DNA from: Bacteroidota bacterium
GTDB taxonomy: Bacteria > Bacteroidota > Bacteroidia > Bacteroidales > GCA-2748055
Direction: 5' to 3'
DNA: 12,228 bases
NCBI GenBank assembly: GCA_030642565.1
Contig: DAOWNM010000042.1
Coordinates: 1 to 12,228 of the forward strand
The translations under genes and the position numbers were made by a program. Positions within the stretch are counted from its first letter, which is position 1; every line of letters begins with the position of its first letter. Shown here in pieces: positions 1-7,593 of this stretch. The notes below the pieces were generated by a model. The model had not been told where the DNA came from. It worked only from the letters and a program-made list of their open reading frames with translations, and made no database searches.

Positions 1-759
1 CATGCCCAGGGCCACAAATGTTTGCTGCAACCCCGTGGGCAAACCAATGCGCAGGCTCTGCCTGAATATCTCCCAATCGAATGCAAATTCCCTGATGTTA
101 AATCTGATCAGTTCATGGTTCCTGTTGAGGTAGAAGATGGCTACAATAAAAGCCGTGCCCTGTGCAATAAGGGTGGCAAAAGCCGCACCTTCTATTCCCC
201 AGCCGAGTTTAACAATGAAAAGCAGATCCAGTCCGATATTGAGAATGGTTGCCAGGACCAGGAAGTAGAGTGGCGTAATGGAGTCGCCCAGTCCCCTCAG
301 GATGGCAGCCACCCCGTTGTAACCAAAAAATACCACCAGTCCCGATACATAGATGGTTAAATAGCTGTTGGCCATGGGGATCAGCTCTTCGGGGAGCTTT
401 ATCAACCGGAAGATCTGTTCTGAGAATGAGATCCCCACCACGGTCATAATCACTGCGCAGAGGCCCATCACAATAAAAATCGTATCGATGGCACGTTTGA
501 CCTTGGTAAAGTTTTTGGCTCCGAAGAATTGAGAAATCACAATGGTACCACCGGTAGCAATTCCAAGGATCAGGGCCATCAGGGTGAAGATAACCGGAAA
601 TGATGCTCCTACCGCCGCCAGTGCCTCTTTCCCCAGGTACCTGCCCACAATAATTTGGTCCACAAAGGTGTAGAGCTGCTGAAACATATGTCCCACCAGC
701 ATCGGCATGGCGAATCGTAAAATATTCTTTCCTACACTGCCTTCTGTTAAATCTTTCAT
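1..759 (-). CDS. MATE family efflux transporter, N-terminal 253 residues (cut by window edge)
   Basis: Multidrug and toxin extrusion family inner-membrane antiporter, which normally exports organic cations or drugs in exchange for Na+ or H+. Translation from 759 begins MKDLTEGSVGKNILRFAMPM, the usual N-terminus of Bacteroidota MATE proteins. It continues through hydrophobic segments with the recognisable stretches MFQQLYTFVDQIIVGRYLGK, ALAAVGASFPVIF, a glycine-rich GIATGGTIVISQFFGAKN, and AILRGLGDSITPLYFLVLAT, covering roughly six of the expected twelve membrane helices. A stop codon lies in frame three codons upstream (766-768), so the start at 759 is fixed. The frame is still open at base 1; family members are about 450 residues. 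No Shine-Dalgarno is visible. A palindrome cluster lies directly upstream, and a -7-like match on the minus strand at 838-845 is weak. The gene lies 155 bp downstream of tnaA on the same strand. The substrate cannot be told from sequence. Confidence 0.93.
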   Translation of the reverse strand, partial: MKDLTEGSVGKNILRFAMPMLVGHMFQQLYTFVDQIIVGRYLGKEALAAVGASFPVIFTLMALILGIATGGTIVISQFFGAKNFTKVKRAIDTIFIVMGLCAVIMTVVGISFSEQIFRLIKLPEELIPMANSYLTIYVSGLVVFFGYNGVAAILRGLGDSITPLYFLVLATILNIGLDLLFIVKLGWGIEGAAFATLIAQGTAFIVAIFYLNRNHELIRFNIREFAFDWEIFRQSLRIGLPTGLQQTFVALGM

Positions 760-767
760 ACTGAATT

Positions 768-821
768 ATGCGAGCGCATTGGCTTTGCCGAGCTTCGGTT
801 CCTTGCAGCAAGCTGCAAGGA
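768..821. repeat. Cluster of three short palindromes (REP-like candidate)
   Basis: Three hairpin-forming palindromes follow one another within 54 bp. The first is ATGCG/CGCAT with a 2-nt loop at 768-779, the second CCGA/TCGG with a 3-nt loop at 788-798, and the third is the strongest: TCCTTGCAG/CTGCAAGGA, a perfect 9-bp stem with a 4-nt loop, at 800-821. No T-run follows on either strand, so a simple intrinsic terminator is not supported. The cluster lies in the tnaA-MATE gap, ending 9 bp before the MATE start codon. It would sit in that gene's 5' leader if transcribed with it. It could be a dispersed intergenic repeat, an RNA structure controlling the MATE gene, or chance. Confidence 0.45.
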
Positions 822-914
822 GAGTCAATTTGAGTCGCCAAAGTACGTTAAATTATTTCATGCAACATAATGGGATTTGGTTTCGAATATTAGGCCGTAC
901 AATGTAAATTCCTG

Positions 915-2294
915 TTATCCGATCTTCTCCAGTTCAACAGTGAAGTGCCGCATGATGGGTGCCTCATATCTGATTTTGTATCCCGAGGTGATATTCTCAC
1001 TGCGCTGGTATATGTTGATCAGCGCAGCTGCCACATAATCCATATGATTGCGGGTATATACTCTCCGGGGAATGGTTAGTCGCAATAATTCAAGCCTGGG
1101 ATAGCGGTTTTCACGGGTTTCGGGATCACGATCTGCCAGCAGGGTACCGATTTCCACAGCCCGTACGCCCGACTCCAGGTAGAGTTCCGCAGCAAGTGTT
1201 TGGGCAATAAACTCTTCCCTGGGTACATTGGGCAGAAACCGGGTGGCATCTACGAAGATGGCGTGTCCGCCGAATGGTTCCTGGACCGGAACTCCGGCCT
1301 TCCGGAGGAGTTCCCCCAGGTAGTGGACCTGCTGTATCCTACTCTGCAGGTACCCAAATGTGGTGGCCTCCTCAAGGCCCCGTGCAAGTGCGGCCATATC
1401 CCTTCCCGACATACCTCCGTAGGTGATATAACCTTCAAACATAATATTATAGGTGGTGGCTTCCCGGTATAGCGATTTGTTTTTGAGGGCGATGAATCCT
1501 CCCATATTGACAATCCCGTCCTTCTTGCTGCTCATGGTCATTCCGTCAGCCAGGGAGAACATCTCCCGGATGATCTCCCTGATGGAGCACTCCTCATACC
1601 CCTTCTCCCGGGTCTTGATGAAGTAGGCATTTTCTGCAAACCTGGCGGCATCAAAGATCACCGGGATTCCATGCCGGTCGGCAAAGTTACGTACCGCTTT
1701 CATGTTCTCCATACTCACGGGCTGTCCACCCGTTGAATTACAGGTAACGGTAACTATAATCATAGGGATCCGCTCTTTTCCGTACACCTCTAGCACATTT
1801 TCGAGTTTGCCGATATCCAGGTTGCCTTTGAATGGGTGGTAAAGGGTAGTGTTGCTGGCCTCATCAATAGTGCAGTCAAAGGCAGTGGCCTTGCGAAACT
1901 CAATATGTCCCTTGGTGGTATCGAAATGTGCATTCCCAGGTACCACATGTCCCTCCTTGACCATCACAGAGAAGAGCACATTTTCGGCGGCCCTGCCCTG
2001 GTGAGTCGGCAGTATGTAAGGGAACCCTGTTAATGTAGTGATCACCTCTTTCAGTCGATCGAACGATTGGCTTCCGGCATAGGATTCATCGCCGCTCATG
2101 AGTGCCGACCACTGCTCCTGGCTCATGGCTCCGGTTCCTGAATCGGTTAAAAGGTCGATAAATACCTGGGCGCTTTTCAGGTTGAAAAGATTGTAGTGTG
2201 CCTCTTTGATCCACTGTTCCCGGTTGGTTCGGGTACTGGGGTGCATGGGCTCGACCATTTTGATTTTATAAGGTTCTGCGTATGGTAAATTCAT
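915..2294 (-). CDS. tnaA: Tryptophanase (L-tryptophan indole-lyase)
   Basis: PLP-dependent beta-eliminating lyase that cleaves L-tryptophan to indole, pyruvate and ammonia in the cytoplasm. The 459 residues match the full family length. Visible marks are THQGRAAE (97-104, phosphate loop), GGQPVS (189-194), the PLP-nitrogen aspartate and neighbouring arginine in FDAARFAENAYF (D215, R218), the Schiff-base lysine in MSSKKDG (K258) and the carboxylate arginine in LLRLTIPRRVYT (R405). The close relative tyrosine phenol-lyase carries Thr124 and Arg381 as substrate determinants. The equivalent positions here are D125 (HFDTTKGH) and I382 (VEIGTLL), as in tryptophanases, which favours Trp over Tyr. 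The N-terminus MNLPYAEPYKIKMVEP aligns with Bacteroides tryptophanases, supporting the start, although no Shine-Dalgarno is present. A promoter-like element lies about 150 bp upstream. No tryptophan permease gene is adjacent; the next gene downstream is a MATE exporter. Confidence 0.93.
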   Translation of the reverse strand: MNLPYAEPYKIKMVEPMHPSTRTNREQWIKEAHYNLFNLKSAQVFIDLLTDSGTGAMSQEQWSALMSGDESYAGSQSFDRLKEVITTLTGFPYILPTHQGRAAENVLFSVMVKEGHVVPGNAHFDTTKGHIEFRKATAFDCTIDEASNTTLYHPFKGNLDIGKLENVLEVYGKERIPMIIVTVTCNSTGGQPVSMENMKAVRNFADRHGIPVIFDAARFAENAYFIKTREKGYEECSIREIIREMFSLADGMTMSSKKDGIVNMGGFIALKNKSLYREATTYNIMFEGYITYGGMSGRDMAALARGLEEATTFGYLQSRIQQVHYLGELLRKAGVPVQEPFGGHAIFVDATRFLPNVPREEFIAQTLAAELYLESGVRAVEIGTLLADRDPETRENRYPRLELLRLTIPRRVYTRNHMDYVAAALINIYQRSENITSGYKIRYEAPIMRHFTVELEKIG

Positions 2295-2360
2295 GGGTTG
2301 CGGTTTGACGTGAAAACTGAGAATAGATGAATTGGATGGTGTCTGCCGAGCATAGAATAC

Positions 2361-2435
2361 TCAGGCGCAGAAAGCGTCACGTTGCTTGATGTTCTGGAAC
2401 AACCGTTTGGCGGTAATATGAGTGAGATTTACCAT
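2361..2435 (-). CDS. Possible 24-codon leader peptide upstream of tnaA
   Basis: A short frame runs from ATG at 2435 to TGA at 2361, starting MVNLTHITAK and ending QRDAFCA. It ends 66 bp before the tnaA start. Its ATG lies 8 nt past the end of a good minus-strand -7 element, so the transcript start would fall almost on the ATG, making it leaderless or nearly so. Escherichia coli tnaA is controlled by a leader peptide, TnaC, of 24 codons. The position and length here are reminiscent, and a loose likeness (N..HI, then K..F..NI) can be drawn. However, the peptide has no tryptophan and no terminal proline, both needed for TnaC-type stalling. The frame may be chance. Confidence 0.25.
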   Translation of the reverse strand: MVNLTHITAKRLFQNIKQRDAFCA

Positions 2436-2443
2436 ACCTGCTG

Positions 2444-2477
2444 CAAAGGTAGGGTGAACATAGAGATTCTTACACAA
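2444..2477 (-). promoter_or_regulatory. Candidate Bacteroidota-type promoter for tnaA
   Basis: On the minus strand, TACCTTTG (2451-2444) matches the Bacteroidota -7 consensus TAnnTTTG exactly. About 21-23 nt further upstream is TTGTGT (2477-2472), an acceptable -33 element of the TTG/TTTG type. Transcription would begin near 2437-2439, giving a leader of about 145 nt before tnaA. This position in the 249-bp gap separates tnaA from the WD40 gene upstream. The call rests on motif matching only. Confidence 0.45.
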
Positions 2478-2543
2478 CCAGGGGATGTTTTTGGGCAGAT
2501 CGGCTCTCTGTTTTCGAACAGACCATTCTGGCGGGATGGGCTA

Positions 2544-3686
2544 TTACTTCTCCCTTTCGGAGATATATTGGTTGTAATAACGTGAGATAATTTCAGTTCT
2601 TTTTACCTCTGCTTCTTTCATTCTGGCCTGGTGATCCTTTTTGGATTCGCCTTTTCTTTTTGGCTCGAAAACGGCGTCTGCAGCAAGCTCTTCCCTGTAC
2701 CGGTTTTCGAAATATTTCAGAACAAAAATTTCGGGATGCACTTCCCACCGGGTCAGATCCCCTGCATATGTGATGCTATAAAAAGAGTTCCCATCCGGGT
2801 GAAAAACCAGGTCCATCACAGCTCCATCATTATCCGGGAACTGGTGAATCCTCTCACCCGTTTTAACATCCCACAGGATCAGTGACTGGTCGGCCGACCC
2901 GGTAACCAGGTAGTTGCCATCCGGACTGAACTCTGCCTCCAGGACCATCTCCCTGTGCCCTTTCAGGATAAAGAGCAGCTTCTCCTCTTTTAGATCGTAC
3001 AACCTGGCTGATTTGTCTTTTGAGGAAGCCACCAGCAGGCGGCTGTCGGGACTGAACTCCACATCGTAGATGTCCTGGGTGGGGCCGTGAAGCTCTGAGA
3101 TCACCTGTCTGCTCTCCAGATCCCATATGCGAAGAGTTAGATCGTTGCTTCCACTGGCTATCATTCGGTTGTCCGGGCTTATGCAAACCGACATAGTCAC
3201 ATCTTCATGTCCTCGCATCCGTTCCAGTAACAGACTGTTATAGACATCCCAGAGCAGGAAGGTTTTATTCATGGCCGAGGAGACAGCCCATTTGCCATCA
3301 CTGCTGATCTCTACATTCCAGATGGTGGTGGCGTGGCCCTTCCAGTCGAACAGGTGCTTTCCAGCTCTATCCCATAGTTTGATGCTGTTGGCTCCTGCCG
3401 TCAGTATAAAATCCATTTTGGGTGGCATGTCCATGGCATTGACTGCCTTGTGGTGTGCACCTTCTACCTCAAGTTTTACCGAATAACTGTCCGGATCAAG
3501 CAATCGGAACGATCCGTCATCAAAACCGGCCAAAAGGAGCTTGCCATCCGGTGATATATTGATGGACGTTAGCGGCACTTTATATACCTGTCGATTCAGA
3601 ATATAGGATGCGTCCTGTGAATAGGTATGGGCTGTTATCCCCCAGATAACTATAAGGACGGCAAAATATCTGTTCCAGGTATGCAT
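2544..3686 (-). CDS. Secreted WD40-repeat beta-propeller protein
   Basis: A 380-residue protein with a signal peptide: a hydrophobic core FAVLIVIWGI followed by AHTYSQ with likely cleavage near residue 24. Seven WD40-type blades follow at about 37-63, 75-106, 117-147, 159-189, 201-231, 243-273 and 285-315. They show repeated FSPDG/ISPDN turns, S/G-S-x-D steps and LWD/IWDL/LYDL strand ends, enough for one closed seven-bladed propeller. The last 60 residues are charged and probably helical, including FEPKRKGESKKDHQARMKEA. This resembles the F-x-K-x-G/E-[ST]-x-x-x-[YHF]-x-x-R tail motif frequent in secreted Bacteroidota proteins. No catalytic residues are seen; the fold normally acts as a protein-binding platform, here in the periplasm or at the outer membrane. 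The start at 3686 places the signal peptide correctly. The gene is divergent from the metal permease operon across 132 bp. Partner and function are unknown. Confidence 0.88.
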   Translation of the reverse strand: MHTWNRYFAVLIVIWGITAHTYSQDASYILNRQVYKVPLTSINISPDGKLLLAGFDDGSFRLLDPDSYSVKLEVEGAHHKAVNAMDMPPKMDFILTAGANSIKLWDRAGKHLFDWKGHATTIWNVEISSDGKWAVSSAMNKTFLLWDVYNSLLLERMRGHEDVTMSVCISPDNRMIASGSNDLTLRIWDLESRQVISELHGPTQDIYDVEFSPDSRLLVASSKDKSARLYDLKEEKLLFILKGHREMVLEAEFSPDGNYLVTGSADQSLILWDVKTGERIHQFPDNDGAVMDLVFHPDGNSFYSITYAGDLTRWEVHPEIFVLKYFENRYREELAADAVFEPKRKGESKKDHQARMKEAEVKRTEIISRYYNQYISEREK

Positions 3687-3752
3687 TTTGGAAATATACC
3701 CATTTCATACAAAATACCCAATTATGGGGATAAGGAGCACTAAACTCTGATC

Positions 3753-3760
3753 TATTTTTG
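3753..3760 (+). promoter_or_regulatory. Candidate -7 element for the permease-feoAB-ccsBA operon
   Basis: TATTTTTG at 3753-3760 fits TAnnTTTG exactly, inside the divergent gap and in the right direction for the permease gene. The transcript would start near 3766, giving a leader of about 50 nt. No convincing TTTG -33 element is found 19-21 nt upstream, so the promoter may be weak, activator-dependent, or not real. Confidence 0.35.
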
Positions 3761-3770
3761 CAAGTTATTG

Positions 3771-3784
3771 ATCCTTATGAGGAT
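3771..3784. promoter_or_regulatory. Inverted repeat just after the predicted operon start (possible operator)
   Basis: ATCCTTATGAGGAT is an inverted repeat with 5-bp arms (ATCCT/AGGAT) around TATG. It begins about 10 bp after the candidate -7 element and 35 bp before the permease start codon. A dyad at that place could be an operator for a metal-responsive repressor, or a small hairpin in the leader. It does not match the classical Fur box (GATAATGATAATCATTATC). No regulator gene lies in the window. Confidence 0.25.
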
Positions 3785-3818
3785 TTATTTGTTATAATAG
3801 GTCAATGGGAGATTCAAG

Positions 3819-5081
3819 GTGGTAGAAATTGCAGGGGCATATGTTGGTGAGTTGGTCGGACTGGTGAATGAGATGTCGCCTTACCTGTTACTGGGATTCT
3901 TATCAGCCGGACTGCTCAGGGTGGTATTTCCCAGGCAGATGATTACCAGGTACATGGGGCAAAACAACTTCAGGTCTGTGTTCAATGCTTCCCTGTTGGG
4001 AGTTCCCATGCCGCTCTGTTCCTGCGGTGTATTGCCAGCAGGGATTGGATTTTACAGGAGTGGAGCCTCCAGGGGTCCCACCATCTCCTTTTTGATCTCC
4101 ACACCTCAGACAGGAGTTGATTCCATACTGGCAACATATTCCCTGCTTGGACTTCCCCTGGCCATTATCAGGCCGGTAGTAGCACTTTTTACGGGTCTTT
4201 TAGGAGGAGTACTTGGAAATGCAACGGAGAGAAACAGCAATGGCGGGAAAGATATAGAAAGTAAGAGCGAGGAGCATTATGAAAGATCCGTGAAAGAGTT
4301 GTTCAGGTATGGATTTGTGGAGCTGATACAGGATATTTCCAAGTGGCTGTTGATTGGTATGCTGGTGGCTGCACTGCTTGCTGTACTGATCCCTGGTGAT
4401 TTTTTCACCAGCACGATCTCCAGTGAATACCTGGCCATGCTGTTGATGATAGCCGCTTCGGTACCGCTCTATATATGTGCCACGGGATCCATTCCCATTG
4501 TAGCTGTTTTGTTGATGAAAGGGATGGCACCTGGTGCTGCACTGGTCCTGCTGATGGCAGGTCCTGCTACCAATATAGCCACCATGGCAGTGATAGGGAA
4601 TACCCTGGGAAAAAGATCCCTGTGGGTCTACCTGGGTACCATTATTGGCGGGGCGCTGTTTTTTGGGATTCTGGTCAATGAGCTGCTACCCAGGGAGTGG
4701 TTTACAGGTGCCATGCCATCTATTGCTCATTTGCATGACCACCAGACCGGGTGGTTCAAATGGGCCTCATCGGCGATCCTGGCGCTGCTGATTATGAATG
4801 GGTATTTAATGAAATTGCTTTCCAATCAAAAAGAGCGCAGGAGAGACAGGGAAAAAGCAAATAACATAAAAAAGAACATACTGCAATATAGGGTAGAGGG
4901 CATGACATGCGATCATTGTAAAGCCACAGTTGAACAGGGATTGAAGGATCTGCAGGGAGTCTCAGAAGTGATGGCCGACCGGGCAAGCAACCTGATCACT
5001 GTTCAGGCCGCTGAAATAACAGACAATCAAATTAAAGATACCATTGAAAATCTGGGTTACAGGTTTAAGGGAAGAGTTTAG
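3819..5081 (+). CDS. SO_0444-family Cu/Zn-type efflux permease with C-terminal HMA domain
   Basis: Inner-membrane permease of the DUF318/ArsP_1-type superfamily (YraQ-like), closest in motif content to the SO_0444 family of Cu/Zn efflux transporters. The 420 residues begin with the family's EMSPYLLLGFLSAGLL (18-33). PMPLCSCG (63-70) and CATGSIPI (220-227) supply conserved intramembrane cysteines, and FLISTPQTGVDSILATYSLLG (91-111) is a family hallmark. About eight membrane segments are interrupted by a charged loop at 136-160. After a basic linker (337-352) comes a heavy-metal-associated domain (355-420) with the metal-binding GMTCDHC (C364, C367). A short His-rich stretch HLHDHQ lies at 304-309. 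The start is GTG: a stop at 3798-3800 closes the frame upstream, and GGGAGA sits 6 nt before the GTG. FeoAB follows after 3 bp. The metal and direction are inferred from family membership only. Confidence 0.87.
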   Translation: MVEIAGAYVGELVGLVNEMSPYLLLGFLSAGLLRVVFPRQMITRYMGQNNFRSVFNASLLGVPMPLCSCGVLPAGIGFYRSGASRGPTISFLISTPQTGVDSILATYSLLGLPLAIIRPVVALFTGLLGGVLGNATERNSNGGKDIESKSEEHYERSVKELFRYGFVELIQDISKWLLIGMLVAALLAVLIPGDFFTSTISSEYLAMLLMIAASVPLYICATGSIPIVAVLLMKGMAPGAALVLLMAGPATNIATMAVIGNTLGKRSLWVYLGTIIGGALFFGILVNELLPREWFTGAMPSIAHLHDHQTGWFKWASSAILALLIMNGYLMKLLSNQKERRRDREKANNIKKNILQYRVEGMTCDHCKATVEQGLKDLQGVSEVMADRASNLITVQAAEITDNQIKDTIENLGYRFKGRV

Positions 5082-5084
5082 CAG

Positions 5085-7556
5085 ATGACTCTGAATGAAT
5101 TACATACAGGCGATTCAGCGACCATAGCCCGCATCAGGGGCAGGGGAGCATTCCGTAAGCGTCTGACCGAGATGGGCTTTATCCGTGGTAAAAACATTAC
5201 CGTAATAAAGTCAGCCCCATTAAAAGATCCCGTGGAGTACAGAATTCTGGATAGCAATGTCTCCCTGCGAAGGAGTGAGGCAAGCCTGGTGGAGGTAGTT
5301 TCGGAGGCAGATTACAGGAGTGTTATGCCCGGGCCCCCGGGCATTATTTCCGGTACTTTTCAGAGGGGACCGGTAGTACCCAGGCCGGGAAAAATTATTG
5401 ATGTGGCCCTGGTGGGGAATCCCAACAGTGGTAAAACCACCCTGTTTAACCGTGTCTCCCGTTCAAAGGAGCATGTGGGGAACTATCCAGGTGTAACTGT
5501 CGATTCAAAGGAGGCGCTTTTCAATTACAAGGGCTATACTTTCCGTATTACCGATCTTCCGGGAACCTACTCCCTCTCCGATTATTCAAGCGAAGAGCGG
5601 TTTGTGAGGGAGCATATTCTGCAAAAAAAACCCGATGTGGTGGTCAATGTGGTCGATGCCAATAACCTGGAGCGGAACCTCTACCTCACAAGTCAGCTGA
5701 TCGATATGGATGTGACAGTAGTTCTGGCACTCAATATGTATGATGACCTGATGGCCCGAAAGGATAAGATCGACCTGAGCCTGCTAAGCAAACTGTTGGG
5801 AATCAGAATAGTTCCAACAATCAGTCGCCGGGGAAAAGGGATATTCAGGTTGTTGAATCATATCATACGTGTTTTCGAGAATCAGGATCCTGATATCAGG
5901 CATATCCATATCAATTACGGAGAGGAGATTGAGCTATCGGTTCATAGACTACAGGAGTTGATTCGTAAAACACCTGCCCTGACCGACCACTACTCCTCCA
6001 GGTTTATCTCTCTGAAACTGCTGGAGCGGGATGATAGCTGTGCCTTTCTGATTTCACAAGCAGATAATTTCATTGAGATCCAGGAGAGAGCAAGGGAGGA
6101 GAATCAACGGATCAGCAACCTCTTCAGGGAGGAGACCGATACGTTAATTACAGATGCCCGATACGGTTTTGTGGCAGGAGCTCTTAAGGAGACCATGAAG
6201 AAGAGCGGGGTCGATCCCGGATTTTCCCGTTCCCAACGAATCGATCGCGTACTTACCCATAAATACCTGAGTTTTCCCATCTTCCTGGGATTTCTCTGGC
6301 TTATGTTTCATGCAACTTTCACCCTTGGAAAATATCCCATGGAGTGGATCGGATCAGGTGTGGAGTTGCTGGGTCAGATTGTCAATGCAAATATGGCGGA
6401 GGGGATCTTCAGGGATATGCTGGTCGACGGCGTCATAGGAGGTGTTGGAGGTGTGATCGTATTTCTTCCCAATATCCTGATACTTTTCTTCTTTATCTCC
6501 CTGATGGAGGATACGGGCTATATGGCCCGCACCGCGTTTATCATGGATAAGGTGATGCACCTGATCGGCCTGCATGGGAAGTCCTTTATACCCCTGATCA
6601 TGGGGTTTGGTTGTAATGTGCCTGCCATCATGGCCACAAGAACCCTGGAGAACCGGAACGACCGGCTGCTTACCATGTTAATCATCCCCTTTATGTCCTG
6701 CAGTGCCAGGCTTCCGGTCTATGTACTGGTGGCAGGGGCTATTTTTCCAACAAAAGCAGGGCATGTGATTTTTATGCTCTACATGCTAGGGGTTCTTTTT
6801 TCCATGCTGATATCCATACTGTTTAAGAAGACTCTTTTTAAGAAAAGTGAGGCGCCATTTGTGATGGAGCTACCCATATACCGGTATCCCGGAATCAGGG
6901 TGATCCTGCGTCATATGTGGACCAAGGGAGAACAATACCTGAAAAAAATGGGGGGTGTGATCTTGGTGGCTTCCCTGGTGATATGGGTACTGGGATATTT
7001 TCCCAGGAATGTGGAGTATTCAAGGGATTATAATCAGCTTATTACCCTGGAGAAGCAGAAGGGTCCGGAGCAATCTGTATCTCAAATCATGCTGCTTACT
7101 CATCAGATGGAGTCGGAGCGCCAGCAAAACTCCTATATTGGGCGGATAGGAATGGCCATTGAACCGCTGATCAGGCCCCTGGGTTTTGACTGGAAGATGG
7201 GCATTAGCCTGGTAACCGGTTTTGCTGCCAAGGAGATTGTTGTCAGTACGATGGGTGTCCTCTACCAGGCAGATCCGGATATCGGGGAAGGGTCGGTCTC
7301 CCTGCAGGAGAGGATCAGGGAGCAGGTATATACAGATGGACCAAAGGCAGGGACTCCGGTATTTACTCCGCTGACAGGTATATCCTTTCTGCTCTTTGTG
7401 CTTTTTTACCTTCCCTGTGTGGCTGTAATTGTTGCCGTGGGCAAGGAGTCGGGAAGCTGGAAGTGGGCCGGTTTTGTGTTGTTCTATACCACGGCCATTG
7501 CGTGGACCTCCAGCTTTGTTGTATATCAGCTGGGCAGTTTGCTTCAACTGGGATGA
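5085..7556 (+). CDS. feoB: Ferrous iron transporter FeoAB (FeoA-FeoB fusion)
   Basis: Imports Fe2+ across the inner membrane. Residues 1-72 are a FeoA SH3-like domain (RLTEMGFIRGKNITV, 26-40), joined by a Gly/Pro-rich linker (73-103) to a complete FeoB. The GTPase domain shows G1 GNPNSGKTT (111-119), G2 threonine in GVTV (T138), G3 DLPG (157-160), G4 NMYD (217-220) and a G5-like TISRRGKG (245-252). A helical spacer domain spans about 275-385. The membrane core from 393 carries the conserved gate motifs GFGCNVPAIMATRTL (507-521), CSARLPVYVL (539-548) and GFAAKEIVVSTMGVLY (712-727). At 823 residues it is longer than stand-alone FeoB (773 in E. coli) because of the FeoA fusion, an arrangement common in Bacteroidota. 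The ATG is 3 bp after the permease stop, with AAGGGAAG lying in the permease's last codons as the ribosome site. No feoC gene is seen. Confidence 0.96.
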   Translation: MTLNELHTGDSATIARIRGRGAFRKRLTEMGFIRGKNITVIKSAPLKDPVEYRILDSNVSLRRSEASLVEVVSEADYRSVMPGPPGIISGTFQRGPVVPRPGKIIDVALVGNPNSGKTTLFNRVSRSKEHVGNYPGVTVDSKEALFNYKGYTFRITDLPGTYSLSDYSSEERFVREHILQKKPDVVVNVVDANNLERNLYLTSQLIDMDVTVVLALNMYDDLMARKDKIDLSLLSKLLGIRIVPTISRRGKGIFRLLNHIIRVFENQDPDIRHIHINYGEEIELSVHRLQELIRKTPALTDHYSSRFISLKLLERDDSCAFLISQADNFIEIQERAREENQRISNLFREETDTLITDARYGFVAGALKETMKKSGVDPGFSRSQRIDRVLTHKYLSFPIFLGFLWLMFHATFTLGKYPMEWIGSGVELLGQIVNANMAEGIFRDMLVDGVIGGVGGVIVFLPNILILFFFISLMEDTGYMARTAFIMDKVMHLIGLHGKSFIPLIMGFGCNVPAIMATRTLENRNDRLLTMLIIPFMSCSARLPVYVLVAGAIFPTKAGHVIFMLYMLGVLFSMLISILFKKTLFKKSEAPFVMELPIYRYPGIRVILRHMWTKGEQYLKKMGGVILVASLVIWVLGYFPRNVEYSRDYNQLITLEKQKGPEQSVSQIMLLTHQMESERQQNSYIGRIGMAIEPLIRPLGFDWKMGISLVTGFAAKEIVVSTMGVLYQADPDIGEGSVSLQERIREQVYTDGPKAGTPVFTPLTGISFLLFVLFYLPCVAVIVAVGKESGSWKWAGFVLFYTTAIAWTSSFVVYQLGSLLQLG

Positions 7557-7593
7557 TTTTATTATCTTGAGCCCCCTAAAATATGTATATAGA

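Noticed and set aside
209..841. A 210-codon minus-strand frame overlapping the MATE gene
   Set aside because: It is a shifted-frame shadow: the MATE frame gives a clear transporter with an anchored start, while this frame has low-complexity Gly/Arg/Cys-rich sequence.
915..2294. Annotation as tyrosine phenol-lyase instead of tryptophanase
   Set aside because: The two positions that mark tyrosine phenol-lyase (Thr124, Arg381) are Asp125 and Ile382 here, as in tryptophanases.
2507..2522. Hairpin TCTGTT-TTCG-AACAGA downstream of the WD40 gene as a terminator
   Set aside because: The stem is only 6 bp, A/T-rich, and is not followed by a T-run on the minus strand.
2382..2585. A 67-codon plus-strand frame in the WD40-tnaA gap
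   Set aside because: It runs antisense across the candidate tnaA promoter and into the WD40 3' end, has no start signal and resembles no family.
3794..3799. TATAAT as a sigma-70 type -10 box for the permease gene
   Set aside because: The only TTGATC at a plausible place is 20 bp away, and the Bacteroidota sigma factor favours TAnnTTTG, found at 3753-3760.
3805..3825. Six-codon frame (ATG at 3805) overlapping the GTG start of the permease
   Set aside because: Its ATGGGAGA also forms the Shine-Dalgarno of the permease; the frame is too short to support and most likely arises by chance.
7429..7593. A 55-residue N-terminal extension of the ResB-CcsA protein starting inside feoB
   Set aside because: It overlaps feoB in another frame, is rich in Pro, Gly and Arg with no membrane or family pattern, and the natural ResB N-terminus begins at MLKKLSFLVS (7594).
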